This document shows positions 44,821-55,719 of a stretch of 64,000 nt of DNA, in pieces (position 1 is the stretch's first letter; every line of letters starts with the position of its first letter). The position numbers and the translations under genes were made by a program. Below the pieces are notes generated by a model. That model did not search any database and was not told the origin of the DNA. It was given only the letters and a program-made list of their open reading frames with translations. Source of the stretch: Sinohyriopsis cumingii (Eukaryota > Mollusca > Bivalvia > Unionida > Unionidae); the NCBI GenBank assembly GCA_028554795.2, contig CM068827.1, positions 141,943,251-142,007,250 on the forward strand, written 5' to 3'.

Positions 44821-46880
44821 ATCCTTAAAATTCCAATTTACTTCCTTTCTAACATAAGATCAGCAGATTTAATCCACAAAACATTCATTTTTATGTACAT
44901 AGAAGTTTTCTTTCATTAGCCTCTTAAATGGGATAGAATACATACCCTATCTTTGCTAGCCATGATTCATTGATTCCTTTTACACCACTCCCTCAATAAC
45001 TCGCAAACCCGTTTATAATGCGGGGACAGGCATGGATCCCATTTTTTTTATACCAGTAAATACTCCAAAAATTGATCCCTATTTGTTGAACAAATCACTA
45101 TCAAAATTGGTTACGGAAACTTTGATGTATCACTTGTTTTATCGTCGAAAACAGTAGATAGGACCTGGAAATTTTAATCAACACTATCAAATATCAAATT
45201 TAAAAATAGGTCATACAATTTTTTACATTTTCTTTCCAAACAACATTCTTAGTACACCGTTATTAACAATATGTAAGAAAATTTTGATAAATGAAAATGT
45301 CATTTACGCAGGGTGGAGTCAGTACTTTAATAAATAAATACAAATTAAATAAAAATTTTATCAATTGAAATTGTGTTCTGTTTCTGTCTTTTAGTTCCTT
45401 TTAAGTGTAATCGTCATAAATGCAATGTGTCCTCTTGAAATTAAATGTAAAATGCATCAACCTACCGTAACAGCTATGTCTGCGAGCATTTCTCTGAGAA
45501 CCTAATTAGGTGACAACCGTGTTTTAATAACTGACTTCTGGAAGTATTTGTTGTATTGTTGCAATGAATTAAAAGATGGCCTCCTTTTCACTATCAAGTT
45601 AATTTTGTCTTTTGAATCAAATAAAGGAGGTGGAATAAAACAAAAGTTAATAAGGACGAAAATCCAACCAACTTAAAATCTAGCAGCCCCAGTTGTATGT
45701 CGGGTGAACTCACTTCATTTGATCAATCGATCACTTATAAATGTTATTGTGTATGTAACATAAACTACCTAAAATTAACTGACTCTTTCATAACTGTGAT
45801 CAAAGATAACAATGCAACCAAGTGAAATGAATACTTTGTAAAATAAAGAGCTCGATTTCACAGATACAGACCATTGTGGGCAAGTGAGTTTCAGAGAATT
45901 CTTGAACTGGCACTTAGAGTTATCCTCAAGGATGATAAGAAGTTTCATTATTACTTCCAATGAAATCATGACATCAATACTGTACTAATTGAACAATACC
46001 AAAATTGAGTTTCGACGTAGACATTTGTCTCACAAAATAAATGTCGCATCTTTTGGGGAAAAAAGGAATCTTGTTTGGCAGTGTATCAACAGTTAGTGTA
46101 GTTTTTTGCTCTGTGGACTCCTGATTTGGCAGGATAATATTAAATACCACTACAGGAACCAGACTCATCGAGAAAACAAAAAGCAGTGACATAATACACT
46201 GATTTTTTCACTATGGTTTTTGAAACCAGTTGGAACAGTCCTTCATATATTGGACATTTTGAAAATAAATGTTAATTAAACCAAATAACAAACAACTTCA
46301 TTAGAAAAAGCGTGTTATTAAAAATTATTATCAACGTGATTGTAAAATGAGGATTCAGTCAATAAACAGCCCAGTTCCCTAACAGCGCTTCTGCCCCCCC
46401 CCCCCCGTTTCTCGATGCCAAAGCAATGTTTTCCCGATTTTTGCCGGTCCCTCGGTAACTTGCGCCTCATTTATAGTGTGGTCTATATTTGTGGACCCCA
46501 TTGTGCGCAGGTTATCAAGGGAGACGTGTACAGCGATACGTGGTAGAATGGTCATAGCGGGTCATGCCAGTGATATATTGTTATGATCATTATTTTAATA
46601 TATAAAAATGGTTGTTTTGGTTACACCATGAATATTCCTTTTTTTTTTCTCGAAAATTACGATTGTGTACGGCACATGTTGTTATAGCTATGTTGTTGTT
46701 ATTTTCAATGCATTTTGATCATTCAAAAGCAAATCAGGTCCATTTTTAGTGATATCCTTTGGTTGACATATGACCCTGACTTTTAATAACTGCTGCTGTA
46801 ACATGTTGTCGAGGTGAAATGCAAATAAACATATAAAAGAACTGAGGGAAGCCAGCTCTAGCAGTCAGACTGTAAATAAA
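44821..46880. other. Intron with weak minus-strand frames and a C-run
   Basis: Two minus-strand frames almost abut (46192-45974 and 45969-45775; 72 and 64 codons). The first begins with a hydrophobic stretch (MSLLFVFSMSLVPVVVFNII) that could be a signal or membrane anchor. I do not recognise either and they have different frames, so they may be chance. Diverged direct repeats ('cctcaataactcgcaaacccgtttataatg' at about 44990 and 'cctcggtaacttgcgcctcatttatagtg' at about 46450) bracket this stretch and could be ends of an unknown element. A run of about 14 C lies at 46396. Confidence 0.25.
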
Positions 46881-47014
46881 ATAACTAAAGGAAATCAAGC
46901 ACAATGCGAAGCCAAAGGAAAAGAGATACTAACAGTCAACCTGAGATTGGAAAACTACAAAATAAACTGTCCTCACCATTTCAGGGTAAAGATAGTGTTT
47001 CACTTAAGCAATGA

Positions 47015-47112
47015 AACTTCTGCGAATGCAAACAACAATTTAAGAAGGAAAATTGTCTGGCATGGGGCAAGACATGCAACGTGTGCAAGAGAAGGAATCA
47101 TTTTTAGGTAAA
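47015..47112 (+). pseudogene. Gag zinc-knuckle relic
   Basis: FCECKQQFKKENCLAWGKTC, then NVCKRRNHF, a stop, and VKCK. The pattern of Cys and His with 'AWGKTC..C...NHF...C' is that of the gag nucleocapsid region of some invertebrate gypsy elements, binding the element's RNA. The in-frame TAG and the lack of upstream gag frame show it is dead. Confidence 0.6.
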
Positions 47113-47135
47113 ATGCAAGAAAATCCATTTAGTTA

Positions 47136-48155
47136 GTGCAAGTACAATTCATGAAGAACAAACAGATGATGATGAAAATTACCATAGAAACCAGTCAGAA
47201 AAGTAAAATTTCTGCATTAATGAATGTCAACAATTGTGAAATGTGTTTCCAGTTAGATAGCGGTGTCGACATCAACACTATCAGCAAGAAGTATGTTCAT
47301 AAAGAACAGGCCGACAACACTAACCTTAAAAATGTGGAATAAGTCACATATGAAACCACTTGGAGAAGCTGGTCAGAAAATTATTAACCCCAGCAATGGG
47401 GAAGAAACTACTGCTACTCTAGTTGTTGTACCAAATGGATGCATGAATCTCCTAGGATCAAAAACTATTGAGCAAATGGGATTGATTACAGTTAACAGTG
47501 ACAGATTTATTGCTCTGGTCAACACTACAAAACTCAGTGATCTAGGGGAAGCAACTCTTACAGTCGACAACAGAATTTCAGCGAAAACATTGCCATGCAG
47601 AAAGTTGCCACTTTCATTTCAAGAAGACGTGAAGAGAGAAATAGATAAACTTGTCAAAAGAGAAGTTCTAATACCTGTTACCGAACCAACTAAGTGGGTT
47701 AGTCAGATGGCTGTAGTACGAAAGTAGAATGGAAATTTGCGTATATTTATAGATCCAGAGCCACTAAATACTGCGCTCGTGAGAGAACACATGAAACTTC
47801 TGACACTTGAGGATGTGTTAGCAAAACTAGCTAATGCAAACGTCTTCAGTAAACTTGATGTTCATGAGGCATACTGGCATGTGAGGTTTATCAGAAATCA
47901 AGTGAACCAGCTACAATGATTACACCTTTCAGTCGTTACAGATGGGCGAGGTTACCATTTGGACTAAAGGTCTTGAGCAAAATATTTCAAAGAGAACTTA
48001 CTGAAGCACTTGGAGATTTGGATGGTGTTTTCACTATATCAGATGATATTATTGTTGCTGGATGTAGGAGTACTGAACAAGAAGTAAAACTAGACGAGAG
48101 AAAATTGCAAAACTTGTACAAACAAATGCATCGAACGGAATATCATGTTAAATGA
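47136..48155 (+). pseudogene. Ty3/gypsy protease and reverse transcriptase relic
   Basis: The aspartic protease core is FQLDSGVDINTIS (catalytic D-S-G), with NLLGSKTIEQMGL as the later protease motif in another frame. Reverse transcriptase follows: REIDKLVKREVLIPVTEPTK, an in-frame TAG at 47725, LRIFIDPEPLN, FSKLDVHEAYWHV, a frameshift, then RWARLPFGLK and FTISDDIIVAG (the catalytic D-D pair). At least one nonsense codon and two frame changes interrupt it. Confidence 0.8.
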
Positions 48156-48800
48156 TGACAAGAAAGAAGTAGGATTGACTGAAATCATTTTGCATGGTCA
48201 CAAAATAACTAGTGAAGGAGTCAACACAGACAATAGAAATGTCAAGGCCATACACGAAATGCCCACACCTGCGGATATTTCTGACATGAAGAGGCTATGT
48301 GGCATGGTGCAGTATATGGTGAAATTTCTTCCAGACCTTGCAAATGAACTGGAACCGATTCATCAACTCACATGTAAAGATTCTGTCTGGAATTGGTCTG
48401 AAAAATGTGAGGCTGCTTTCCAGAGAATTAAGAAAAGGCTGACCGAAGCATAATTTGATGTAAACAAAGACGTCCTACTACAAGTAGATAGTAGCAAGAA
48501 TGGACTGTCTTACTTCAGGATGGTAGACCAGTTGAATTTGTGTCGAGGGCACTGAAACTGTCCGAAAGAAAGTGGGCGCAAATTGAAAAGGAAGCTCTTT
48601 CGATGCTTTATGGTTTAGAATGTTTTGACCAGTACACATATGGAAGGAAAGTCATAATACAAAATGATCACAAACCATTAGCTGCAATACTAAAGAAGCG
48701 TTTGAGCAAAGCCCTAAAACGATTACAAGATATAATGATGAAACTGTTTCGATATGACATAAAGTTTAGATTTGTGAAAGGAATAACTTAAGCCGACAAC
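48145..48800 (+). pseudogene. Ty3/gypsy RT connection and RNase H relic
   Basis: HGHKITSEGVNTDNRNVKAI, then KRLCGMVQYMVKFLPDLANE are the end of the reverse transcriptase. RNase H has VEFVSRALKLSERKWAQIEK, EALSMLYGLECF and a degenerate catalytic Asp region (NDHKPLAAI, where the family has T/DH..L). Frame changes at 48450 and 48540. Confidence 0.75.
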
Positions 48801-48899
48801 TTATTGCTGATGCCTTAAGCCGAGCTTATCTAGAAACTCTTGACATAAAAACTGAATGACCTAGGATCCTGAACGTTATATTCGATAACTTCCCAGATG

Positions 48900-49860
48900 C
48901 GAGGCTGCAAGATATGCAGGATGTCGTTAGTGTTCAAGATGGAATAATTGTCAAAGGAGAGGAAATTATAATTCCCAAATCAATGAGAAAGGATATAAAG
49001 AATCGTCTTAGCAGTGCTCATTTTAGGTTTTAATAGCATGATGAAGTGAGCTAGAGGAAAGATATTTTGGCCTGGAATGGCAGGAGAAATTAAACAAATG
49101 GTTGAATCATGTGAAGCATATGAGGAATGCAAACCTAGAAATGGAGACAGACCTTGGAATAAGGTAGGCATTGATCTGTTTTAAATTAAGGGTAGACAGT
49201 ATCATGTTGTGATCGACTATTTATCAAATTTCATAGAAGTGGACTACTTAAGTATGGCAAGTTGTAGTCAAGTTGTAACCATACTGAAGAAACAAATTTC
49301 AAGATTTGGAATTCCCACCACAATTATATCAGATAATGGACCCCAGTTTACAGGAAAGGAGTTTGCACAGTTCATTTGAAAATGAGACATTAATCACAGA
49401 ATGCCAGCCCCAAATCATCAGAAAGCAAACGGAAAGGCTGAATCTGCTGTTGAAGTCATTAAGAACATGTTGAAGAAGACATTTATCGATTGTAGATATC
49501 AATATGAAGCTTTGTTAGAACTTAGAAACACTCCGTGTCCGGATACTGGACTTAGTCCAACTCAAATGTTTTTCGGAAGAAACACCCATCAATGATCCCA
49601 TCAACAAGTGATCTGAATAAGGAGCCAAGAATTAACTACCAATCAGTGCAAAAATGCTTGATAAAGAAGTTGTATGATAAGAGAGCTCGAACCATACCAC
49701 CACTGAGTATCGGAGAGTCCGTATACTTTGAACACAAGGAAGGGAAAAAAAGTGGAAACTTTGTAAAATCAAGGAAAGACTGAGTGAATGCTTGTACATT
49801 GTGGAAAGTTAGGATGAAGGAACATATAGACGGAATCGTGTGCACATACGACCCACAAAG
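48900..49860 (+). pseudogene. Ty3/gypsy integrase relic
   Basis: A zinc-binding remnant ends CEAYEECKP. The catalytic core has WNKVGIDLF (first Asp), YHVVIDYLSNFIEV, SDNGPQFTGKEFAQFI (second Asp) and NHQKANGKAESAVEVIK (Glu), giving the D,D-35-E order of retroviral-type integrases. It continues with ELRNTPCPDTGLSPTQMFFGR and a C-terminal remnant with the IPPLSIGESVYF segment. Stops at 49378 and 49384 and several frame changes are present. Confidence 0.8.
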
Positions 49861-50030
49861 ATAAAAGTATTCATCCGGGAGACTTCACCTTTATGTGAAC
49901 CCGAGAACAATGATGTACTTAAGAATAGTCACAACGATCAAACAACTGCAACACCAAGTGAATCAAACAGCTACGAAATGTCACCTTCATAGAATGTTAA
50001 AGATGACATATTGCCAAATTCAGATATAAT

Positions 50031-50246
50031 GATGACAACTGCACCAAGAGTAAGACCCAAGAGAAACATCAGGGAGCCTGCTTATCTGAAAGACTTTGTG
50101 TACTACAAGTGAATTATTAACTCTTTACATATAATAACGATGACAACTGCACCAAGAGTAAGACCCAAGAGAAACATCAGGGAGCCTGCTTATCTGAAAG
50201 ACTTTGTGTACTACAAGTGAATTATTAACTCTTAACATATAGACCC
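50031..50246. repeat. 108-bp direct duplication at the 3' end of the gypsy relic
   Basis: 'gatgacaactgcaccaagag' to 'gaattattaactctt.acatata' occurs twice in tandem with few changes. It includes the last codons of the pol frame (PRVRPKRNIREPAYLKDFVY) and its stop. Too short and not placed like an LTR; a local tandem duplication. Confidence 0.88.
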
Positions 50247-50426
50247 TAGTCAGTGAATTTGACATTGTTTTGGTTAGTGAATATGAACTGATAATCTGAC
50301 AATAGATTCGGACAGCAAAGATTTAAAGTTTAGCTTTCAATATACACTATATGTCTAGCATATCCAAAGTATTTGTATTAATCATTTAATAAAGTAGAGG
50401 TAACTAGTTCTTTAAAGAAAAGGGAA

Positions 50427-51146
50427 TGTTTAATAAAATTAATGTAGCATGATTTGAAACAGAGCATAGTAGATTCATTCATTTTCTCAGCGTAGTCACA
50501 TGACTGATGTCTGTTACTAGCCTATGATGGAATGTGTAGTATGTATATGATGACCTAATACAAGTTGTATTGCTCTGAGAACAACGTCTGAATTTATCTG
50601 CCTGTTAAGCAGCTGACTGGTATGTCTCTTTCTAGTGGACAGTATATCAACATCACTATGTCAAATTCATAAGCAAGATAGCATTTATCTTTAGGTCACA
50701 GGGTCAAAGCAATTTGTTTGCTGGTTGATAGGAAAAGTAATCATGTTATCACAGCAGAAATGGAGTTCACATTTTATGCCACTGTGAATGGTATAGTTTG
50801 ATATCTTCATCTGTTTGTCTTTAAATTAGAGCTGCTTCTGATGAAAAAACATAACCCTTGAGAAGCAATTCTAGTCACATTCCTTTTCATTATTTTGGTC
50901 AGGAATCATTCAATATTTAAAGCTTTTCTGTGAAGGCAGAAGAAGTTTTGGTTCATGGGTCACAAAATATTGACAACTATAGTTTCTTTAGATTCCCTAT
51001 TCATTACATAACTCTCACATGAGCCAACTGGTTTTTTTTATCTGTGTGAATTGAGCTACTGGCTGTTATGTATATATAATTTGTTTTCTTGATCTTGGTC
51101 TGTAATTATTTTAAAGATGTTTACTTGAATTTGTGTTCAAGACATC
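50427..51146. other. Possible 3' LTR remnant and intron sequence
   Basis: From TG at 50427 for about 200 bp the sequence could be an LTR ('ctctgagaacaacgtctg' is LTR-like), but no partner was found. The rest is intron without features. Confidence 0.3.
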
Positions 51147-51396
51147 TTTGTTGTTGTTGTGGGGTTTAACACCATTGTTCAGCACAAGATAGGCTATATA
51201 TGGTGGCCAGTATCAATGGCGGAGGAAGAACCCATGAAAACCCCGGAAAGAACCACTGACCCGCAAGAAGCAACTGGCAAGCTTTCTCACATACCCACCT
51301 AGGCCAAGCCCGAGACTCAAACCAACACAGACAGAGGTGAGATGCCAGTGATCCGTAATGGTGAGTGCTTTAGACTACTCAGCCACTCGGGGCCCC
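51147..51396 (-). mobile_element. SINE family B, minus orientation
   Basis: On the minus strand: 'ggggccccgagtggctgagtagtctaaagcactc', 'gtctgtgttggtttgagtc', 'gtgagaaagcttgccagttgcttcttgcgggtcagtggttctttcc', end 'gtgctgaacaatggtgttaaaccccacaacaacaac'. Full length. Confidence 0.87.
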
Positions 51397-53546
51397 AGAC
51401 ATGACTTTGATTATGACCTTAGAAGATTCTGGAAGCAAACTTTTTTATAGTTTGCTGTAATTTTCCATTAAGATGACTTTTTTTATTTTTTTTATTTTTT
51501 ATAGAAAATACTATTGCGACATAGGTGAAGTGAGGATGTGTATAAAAGAGGTTTTATCAACATATTTTTAATTTCCATTGTAATATCAGCCTGGACTTAC
51601 TTTTAGTTTTGATCAGATGTAACTTGAGAGGAATCATTTGTTTAAATTATGCATTGCAGTTATGGTGTGTTCATTAACTTTTTGGACTTAAACAATAGTT
51701 TACGATTACAATGGTCCCCTCTTATATGGCCACCCCTTCTCCACCGGAAAGTGGCTGTATAAAACAGATGGCCTTTCCAGAGGGTGGCTGTAGTTGTGAC
51801 AAGTATGTGTATGTTGTAAGAAAGCTATAAATAACTTCAAAGCATTAAATATTCATTTAAAAGTATCATTAATTATTAACAGGTTCTTCTTGTCTTAAAA
51901 ACTGACTTATTTCAAGTTAACATTAATAGCACTTATTCTTAAGCATGAAATGAGAGTAGGTATTGTTGACATGCACATGGCAAAACCATTCAAAAACATC
52001 ATTTAAATCTTGTTACAAGGATTTCTTAGCATTTAAAAATCATTCTCTTTCCATTTTTCCACTGCTGCAGAGTATTCTTCTTATTTGTTACAAAGTTGTA
52101 TATTTGAGTCTTCCCTACATAAAAGTTTTCGGAAAGAACTCTTGAACCGTCCCCATCATCATCAAGTCAAAAAATTTTACTTTTCCTTCTAAAGATTCAA
52201 TTCTTCCTTAATGGGATGACGTATTAAAGTTTTGTAACAGTTTATTCTTCTATCGCTATATGTGCAATACTGCAACTTAATTATGCAGATGAAACATTTG
52301 TAGAGTTGATGAAATGCTTTGTTTATAGAGGAACATATACTGTCACCTGAGTTTCGATCTTTGTCTGGTACCCTTTTTTGTTCTCGGTTATTTTCTCTCT
52401 CTCTCTGTGTTACTCCACAAAATTTATATTTGGCCTATGCTGACCATGTTATGATCTTAACTATTACATCCAGTTTTAAAGAAAGAAACCTCAACCACTT
52501 AAGCCCGAAATTCTATAACAACATTGTTGACCCCATTTCCTATAAAAGTTAGCATTAACAATATTAACCTTAGTGGTACATGTCCTTTAGCCAACACTTC
52601 TTTCAGTAATGAAAACCTAACATCAGGAAAAATACATTGGTAAAGATAATCGGATTACTTTTCATACCAAATTAATTAAATATTGGTTCTGGACACGTAT
52701 TAAAATAAAATATGTCCACTTGTGAAGGGCAAATTTTACATTTTTGCACTAATATGCTGGTCACTGGTCACGTTAGAGGGGTGATCTTTCTTGAAGGGTA
52801 CTTTTGAACACAAGGTCATTGGTGCCAAGCAAGGGATTCTGGTGGTAACAAGTGGATGACCACTGGTCAGGGGATCCATTCATGAAGGGGACCACTGTAT
52901 TGAGGACTCATTCAAAGACATTCATGATTTTATCATTGGGATACATCAGTGCTGTTGGTACATCATCACATTAAAGATTACTGGAATTCATTGGGAATTT
53001 TCTATGCTTTTGGACTTTTGACAGAACATGTAGGATTATTTGGAATTTAATTTACAGTGCTGTAAGTTCTTCTTAAATTTTCACTTTGTAACCAAGAGAA
53101 TTAAATTATTTGTTGATGGTACTAAACTTGGTGGTTTTGCTTCCTTCTGTTATTAGTTTAAAACCATAGTGTCATAACATGGCTACTCCAGATATTGTTT
53201 TTGAAGTGTGAACAGCTGTTTCCAAGCCTAATTTATGCAGGTTGGCCGTCCAAAGGGACAGTACTCTGTTTTACTCTTTTTATGTCAATAAGTAGTGGTA
53301 TTAGTGTTTTATCATGGTACACGAAACAAACTAATTGATTATTTGAACTTAACGTGATGATTGAATTTATAGGGAATTCAGATTAGTAGGATACCGTAAT
53401 CTTGTGTGGAACTGTAATTTTTGAGAGAACAACATATTGATGTATTTTTGATCTTGTTAAATACAAAAAACAATCCTGTGAATAATAATAATGATAATGA
53501 CGATAATAATAATTATAATAATGATGATAATAATAATTATAATAAT
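51397..53546. other. Intron, no gene recognised
   Basis: AT-rich. It holds diverged 'ggtggccactggtc' type repeats (51700-51800, 52750-52890). The frame at 52319 contains YADHVMIL, faintly like a LINE reverse transcriptase box, but nothing around it supports that. A weak GRPKG-bearing stretch at 53250 is discussed in the findings. Confidence 0.45.
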
Positions 53547-53798
53547 TGTTGTTATTGTTGTAGGGCTTAACGCCATTTTTCAGCACAAGATAGGCTATAC
53601 ATGGTAGCCAGTATAAATGGTGGAGGAAGAACCCGGGAAAACCCTGGAAAGAACCACCGACCCACGAGAAGCTACTGGCAGGCTTTCTCACATACCCATA
53701 TTGGTCGAATCTGAGACTCGAACCCATACAAACAGAGGTGAGATGGCAGTGATCCGTAAAGGTGAGTGCTTTAGACCATGTGGCCACTAAGGGTCCCC
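53547..53798 (-). mobile_element. SINE family B, minus orientation
   Basis: Minus strand: 'ggggacccttagtggccacatggtctaaagcactc', 'tatgggttcgagtctcag', 'gagaaagcctgccagtagcttctcgtgggtcggtggttctttcc', end 'gtgctgaaaaatggcgttaagccctacaacaa'. It is preceded by an AAT/TAA-rich simple repeat (53480-53545). Confidence 0.87.
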
Positions 53799-54306
53799 AG
53801 TTATAATAATAATACGTGCATGGTATTTGTTCGAAAATCAATATGAAAAGGTGAACATGTGTACAAAAGTTACCTTTATACCAAGGCCGGTTTTGACTTT
53901 TCCAATAGGTGGCCATTATTCACAGGTTTTAATGTACACATCAAATCATTAAATCATTTTAGGAAGCAGCATCCCTTACCAAATCAACAAACACAGAAAA
54001 GAAAATATCACATGCTAAATTATTCTGCTGGTTTGACAATTTTTGAACTGGATAATGACATTTTGATCAACATAATTTCAGATTTTGGCTTAAAGCTACA
54101 AATATTTAGCTGGTTATTACAGATTTTCACAATTGAGAGTTGGCAACTCTGGGCATATGAAACCATTGAATTGCATCATTGATTAGAAATTAAAGTGTAA
54201 TATATGCATTTATTTTTAACAGTTTCACTGGCCTGTTTCAAATAAATACCATTGAGGCTTTCTTTTAAAACTAATGAGTAGATGTTTTTAAGCTTTGTAA
54301 ATTTAG

Positions 54307-54544
54307 TAGTTGTTGTTTTAGGGTTTAATGCCATTTTTCATCACACTATAGGCTATGCATGGCGGCCAGTATTAATAGTGGAGGAAGAACCCAGAAAGAA
54401 CCACCGACCCATGAGAAGCTACTGGCAATCTTTCTCACATACCCGCATTAGCCGAATCCGAGACTCGAACCCATGCAGACAGAGGTGAGATGGCAGTGAT
54501 CCGTAATGGAGAGCGCTTTACACCGCTCGGCCACTCGGGGCCCC
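54307..54544 (-). mobile_element. SINE family B with 12-bp target duplication, minus orientation
   Basis: Minus strand: 'ggggccccgagtggccgagcggtgtaaagcgctc', 'tgggttcgagtctcggattcgg', 'gtgagaaagattgccagtagcttctcatgggtcggtggttctttc', end 'gtgatgaaaaatggcattaaaccctaaaac'. An exact 12-bp direct repeat ttgtaaatttag flanks it (54295-54306 and 54545-54556). It lies 142 bp before the terminal hook exon. Confidence 0.9.
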
Positions 54545-54685
54545 TTGTAAATTTAGACATTACTGTCTGTTTTCATCCCATTTTTGAAGAAGCTAGAAAA
54601 GTAAATAGTGAATCAAACCACCTCAGATAAAAGTAATGAGTTTTACGGACTCTTTATTTTTTACAAGTCTTTCATTCATTTTCAG

Positions 54686-54802
54686 AAGAGAAATAAGAAA
54701 ATGTTCAAAGTGAAGATCACCTCAAGAGGAGACAAAAGGAGGAGTAGGGGTCGGCCTCCAAAGAAGGTACAGGAAGAAAACACTGCTGAAAGCATTAATT
54801 AA
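54686..54802 (+). CDS. Terminal AT-hook exon with stop codon
   Basis: The acceptor is ttcattttcag. The frame starts KRNKKMFKVKITSRG and contains the hook RRSRGRPPKK, then a short polar, mildly acidic tail VQEENTAESIN and TAA at 54800-54802. Thirty-eight residues end the protein; HMGA proteins also end in an acidic tail after the last hook, although theirs is more strongly acidic. A possible in-frame donor (gtacag) follows PPKK, so alternative splicing to unseen 3' exons cannot be excluded. No further hook exon is seen downstream. An AATAAA lies near 55418. Confidence 0.77.
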   Translation, partial: KRNKKMFKVKITSRGDKRRSRGRPPKKVQEENTAESIN

Positions 54803-55719
54803 ATTGTAAGTCTGTGCAGTTTTATTGTTGTTTTGATATTATTAAATTTCAGTGGATGCATGTATATGTAAATGACCTAATGACAATGCTCCACTTACTC
54901 TTAGGCATATCAGAAATTAAAGACTGTGTTGTAAATTTTTGCATACATACTTAAACAACTGCTTTGTCTCCACTGAAAGTGATCCTGTATTTATATTATT
55001 TAGGACAGAGGATTAATGATGCCAACATTAATATATATTGTAGCCTGTATGCTATCCTTTCCGTCAACAGTTCCATGTGCTAATGAATTGACATTTACTA
55101 TGTGACATGAATTTTTGATTATTCAGGTGAGTAATATCTGGTCCACTTGGACCTCCTGTTTATGCCTGCCTTTACAATTCCGTAGCATGTAAGGAATGAA
55201 AAATTTTTTTTTCATATAAACCCTAAGCTGCAAATTTTAAATATTTGGTTGAACTCTTAAAACAAGAGAGTGTCAGTTCCTGTGAGGGACTTGTGTTTAG
55301 CTCAACTGATCATAAAGCCATGAGAGCTTATGGTATGGCCTTGTGTGGTCTGTTTTGTCATCTATCCACAATTGCCTTTTGGCGCTCTGGAGTCCATATT
55401 TCTGATTTTGATGTGAAATAAACTTGGCATGTCATCAAAATCTCGGAGGAGATCCATAATGAGCATGATCCATGTATCTCACCCTGGAGGTCATATTTCA
55501 AAACCCAGTTTTTGTCAAACTAGGACTATGTGCTTATGTCAAGAGATCAAAGAAGAGGTTGATAATGAGTGAGGTCCATGCATACTAATAATGTAATCTT
55601 GCTTGTTACGTCTTTGAAAGCCATAGTTCTAATCAGATTTTTTTTTTTGCCATTCTAGAGGGCAGATTTTTGATCTGATTTTGATCATATGATGAATATC
55701 TGCTTATATTCTAAAGATC
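54803..55719. other. 3' flank of the AT-hook gene
   Basis: Probable 3' untranslated region and flank. An AATAAA near 55418 is a candidate poly(A) signal. No further exon or gene is seen. Confidence 0.45.

Larger units (their letters stand above)
46880..50426 (+). mobile_element. Degenerate Ty3/gypsy-type LTR retrotransposon
   Basis: Gag zinc-knuckle, protease, reverse transcriptase, RNase H and integrase remnants occur in the order of Ty3/gypsy elements (integrase last). Every domain is cut by stops or frameshifts. A polypurine tract (aaagaaaaggga, 50414-50425) is followed by TG, a plausible 3' LTR start, but I cannot find a matching 5' LTR, so the copy is probably truncated or the LTRs have decayed. 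It sits inside the last intron of the AT-hook gene in the same orientation. Confidence 0.8.
8965..54802 (+). other. Multi-exon AT-hook protein gene, 3' part (gene span)
   Basis: Span from the first to the last exon that I can support. Twelve short exons, every one a multiple of three and phase 0 at both ends, are flanked by AG acceptors and GT donors. Joined, they read without a stop for about 208 residues until TAA at 54802. Seven exons carry an AT-hook, the minor-groove AT-DNA binding motif of HMGA and D1 chromatin proteins; the repeated PKRPRGRP closely resembles an HMGA hook. The linkers are short and acidic (EENADN type) or lysine-ended. The product is probably a nuclear architectural chromatin protein (inference from hooks only; no other domain is visible). 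The first coding exon and promoter are not in the window. Introns are long (up to about 10.7 kb) and packed with minisatellites and transposons. Confidence 0.75.

Noticed and set aside
52319-52552. LINE reverse transcriptase fragment, from YADHVMIL
   Set aside because: Only one box-like string, with His in place of the second catalytic Asp, and no other reverse transcriptase motif before or after.
53383-53916. 177-residue minus-strand ORF
   Set aside because: It runs through a SINE and an AAT-rich simple repeat (tyrosine/asparagine runs); not a gene.
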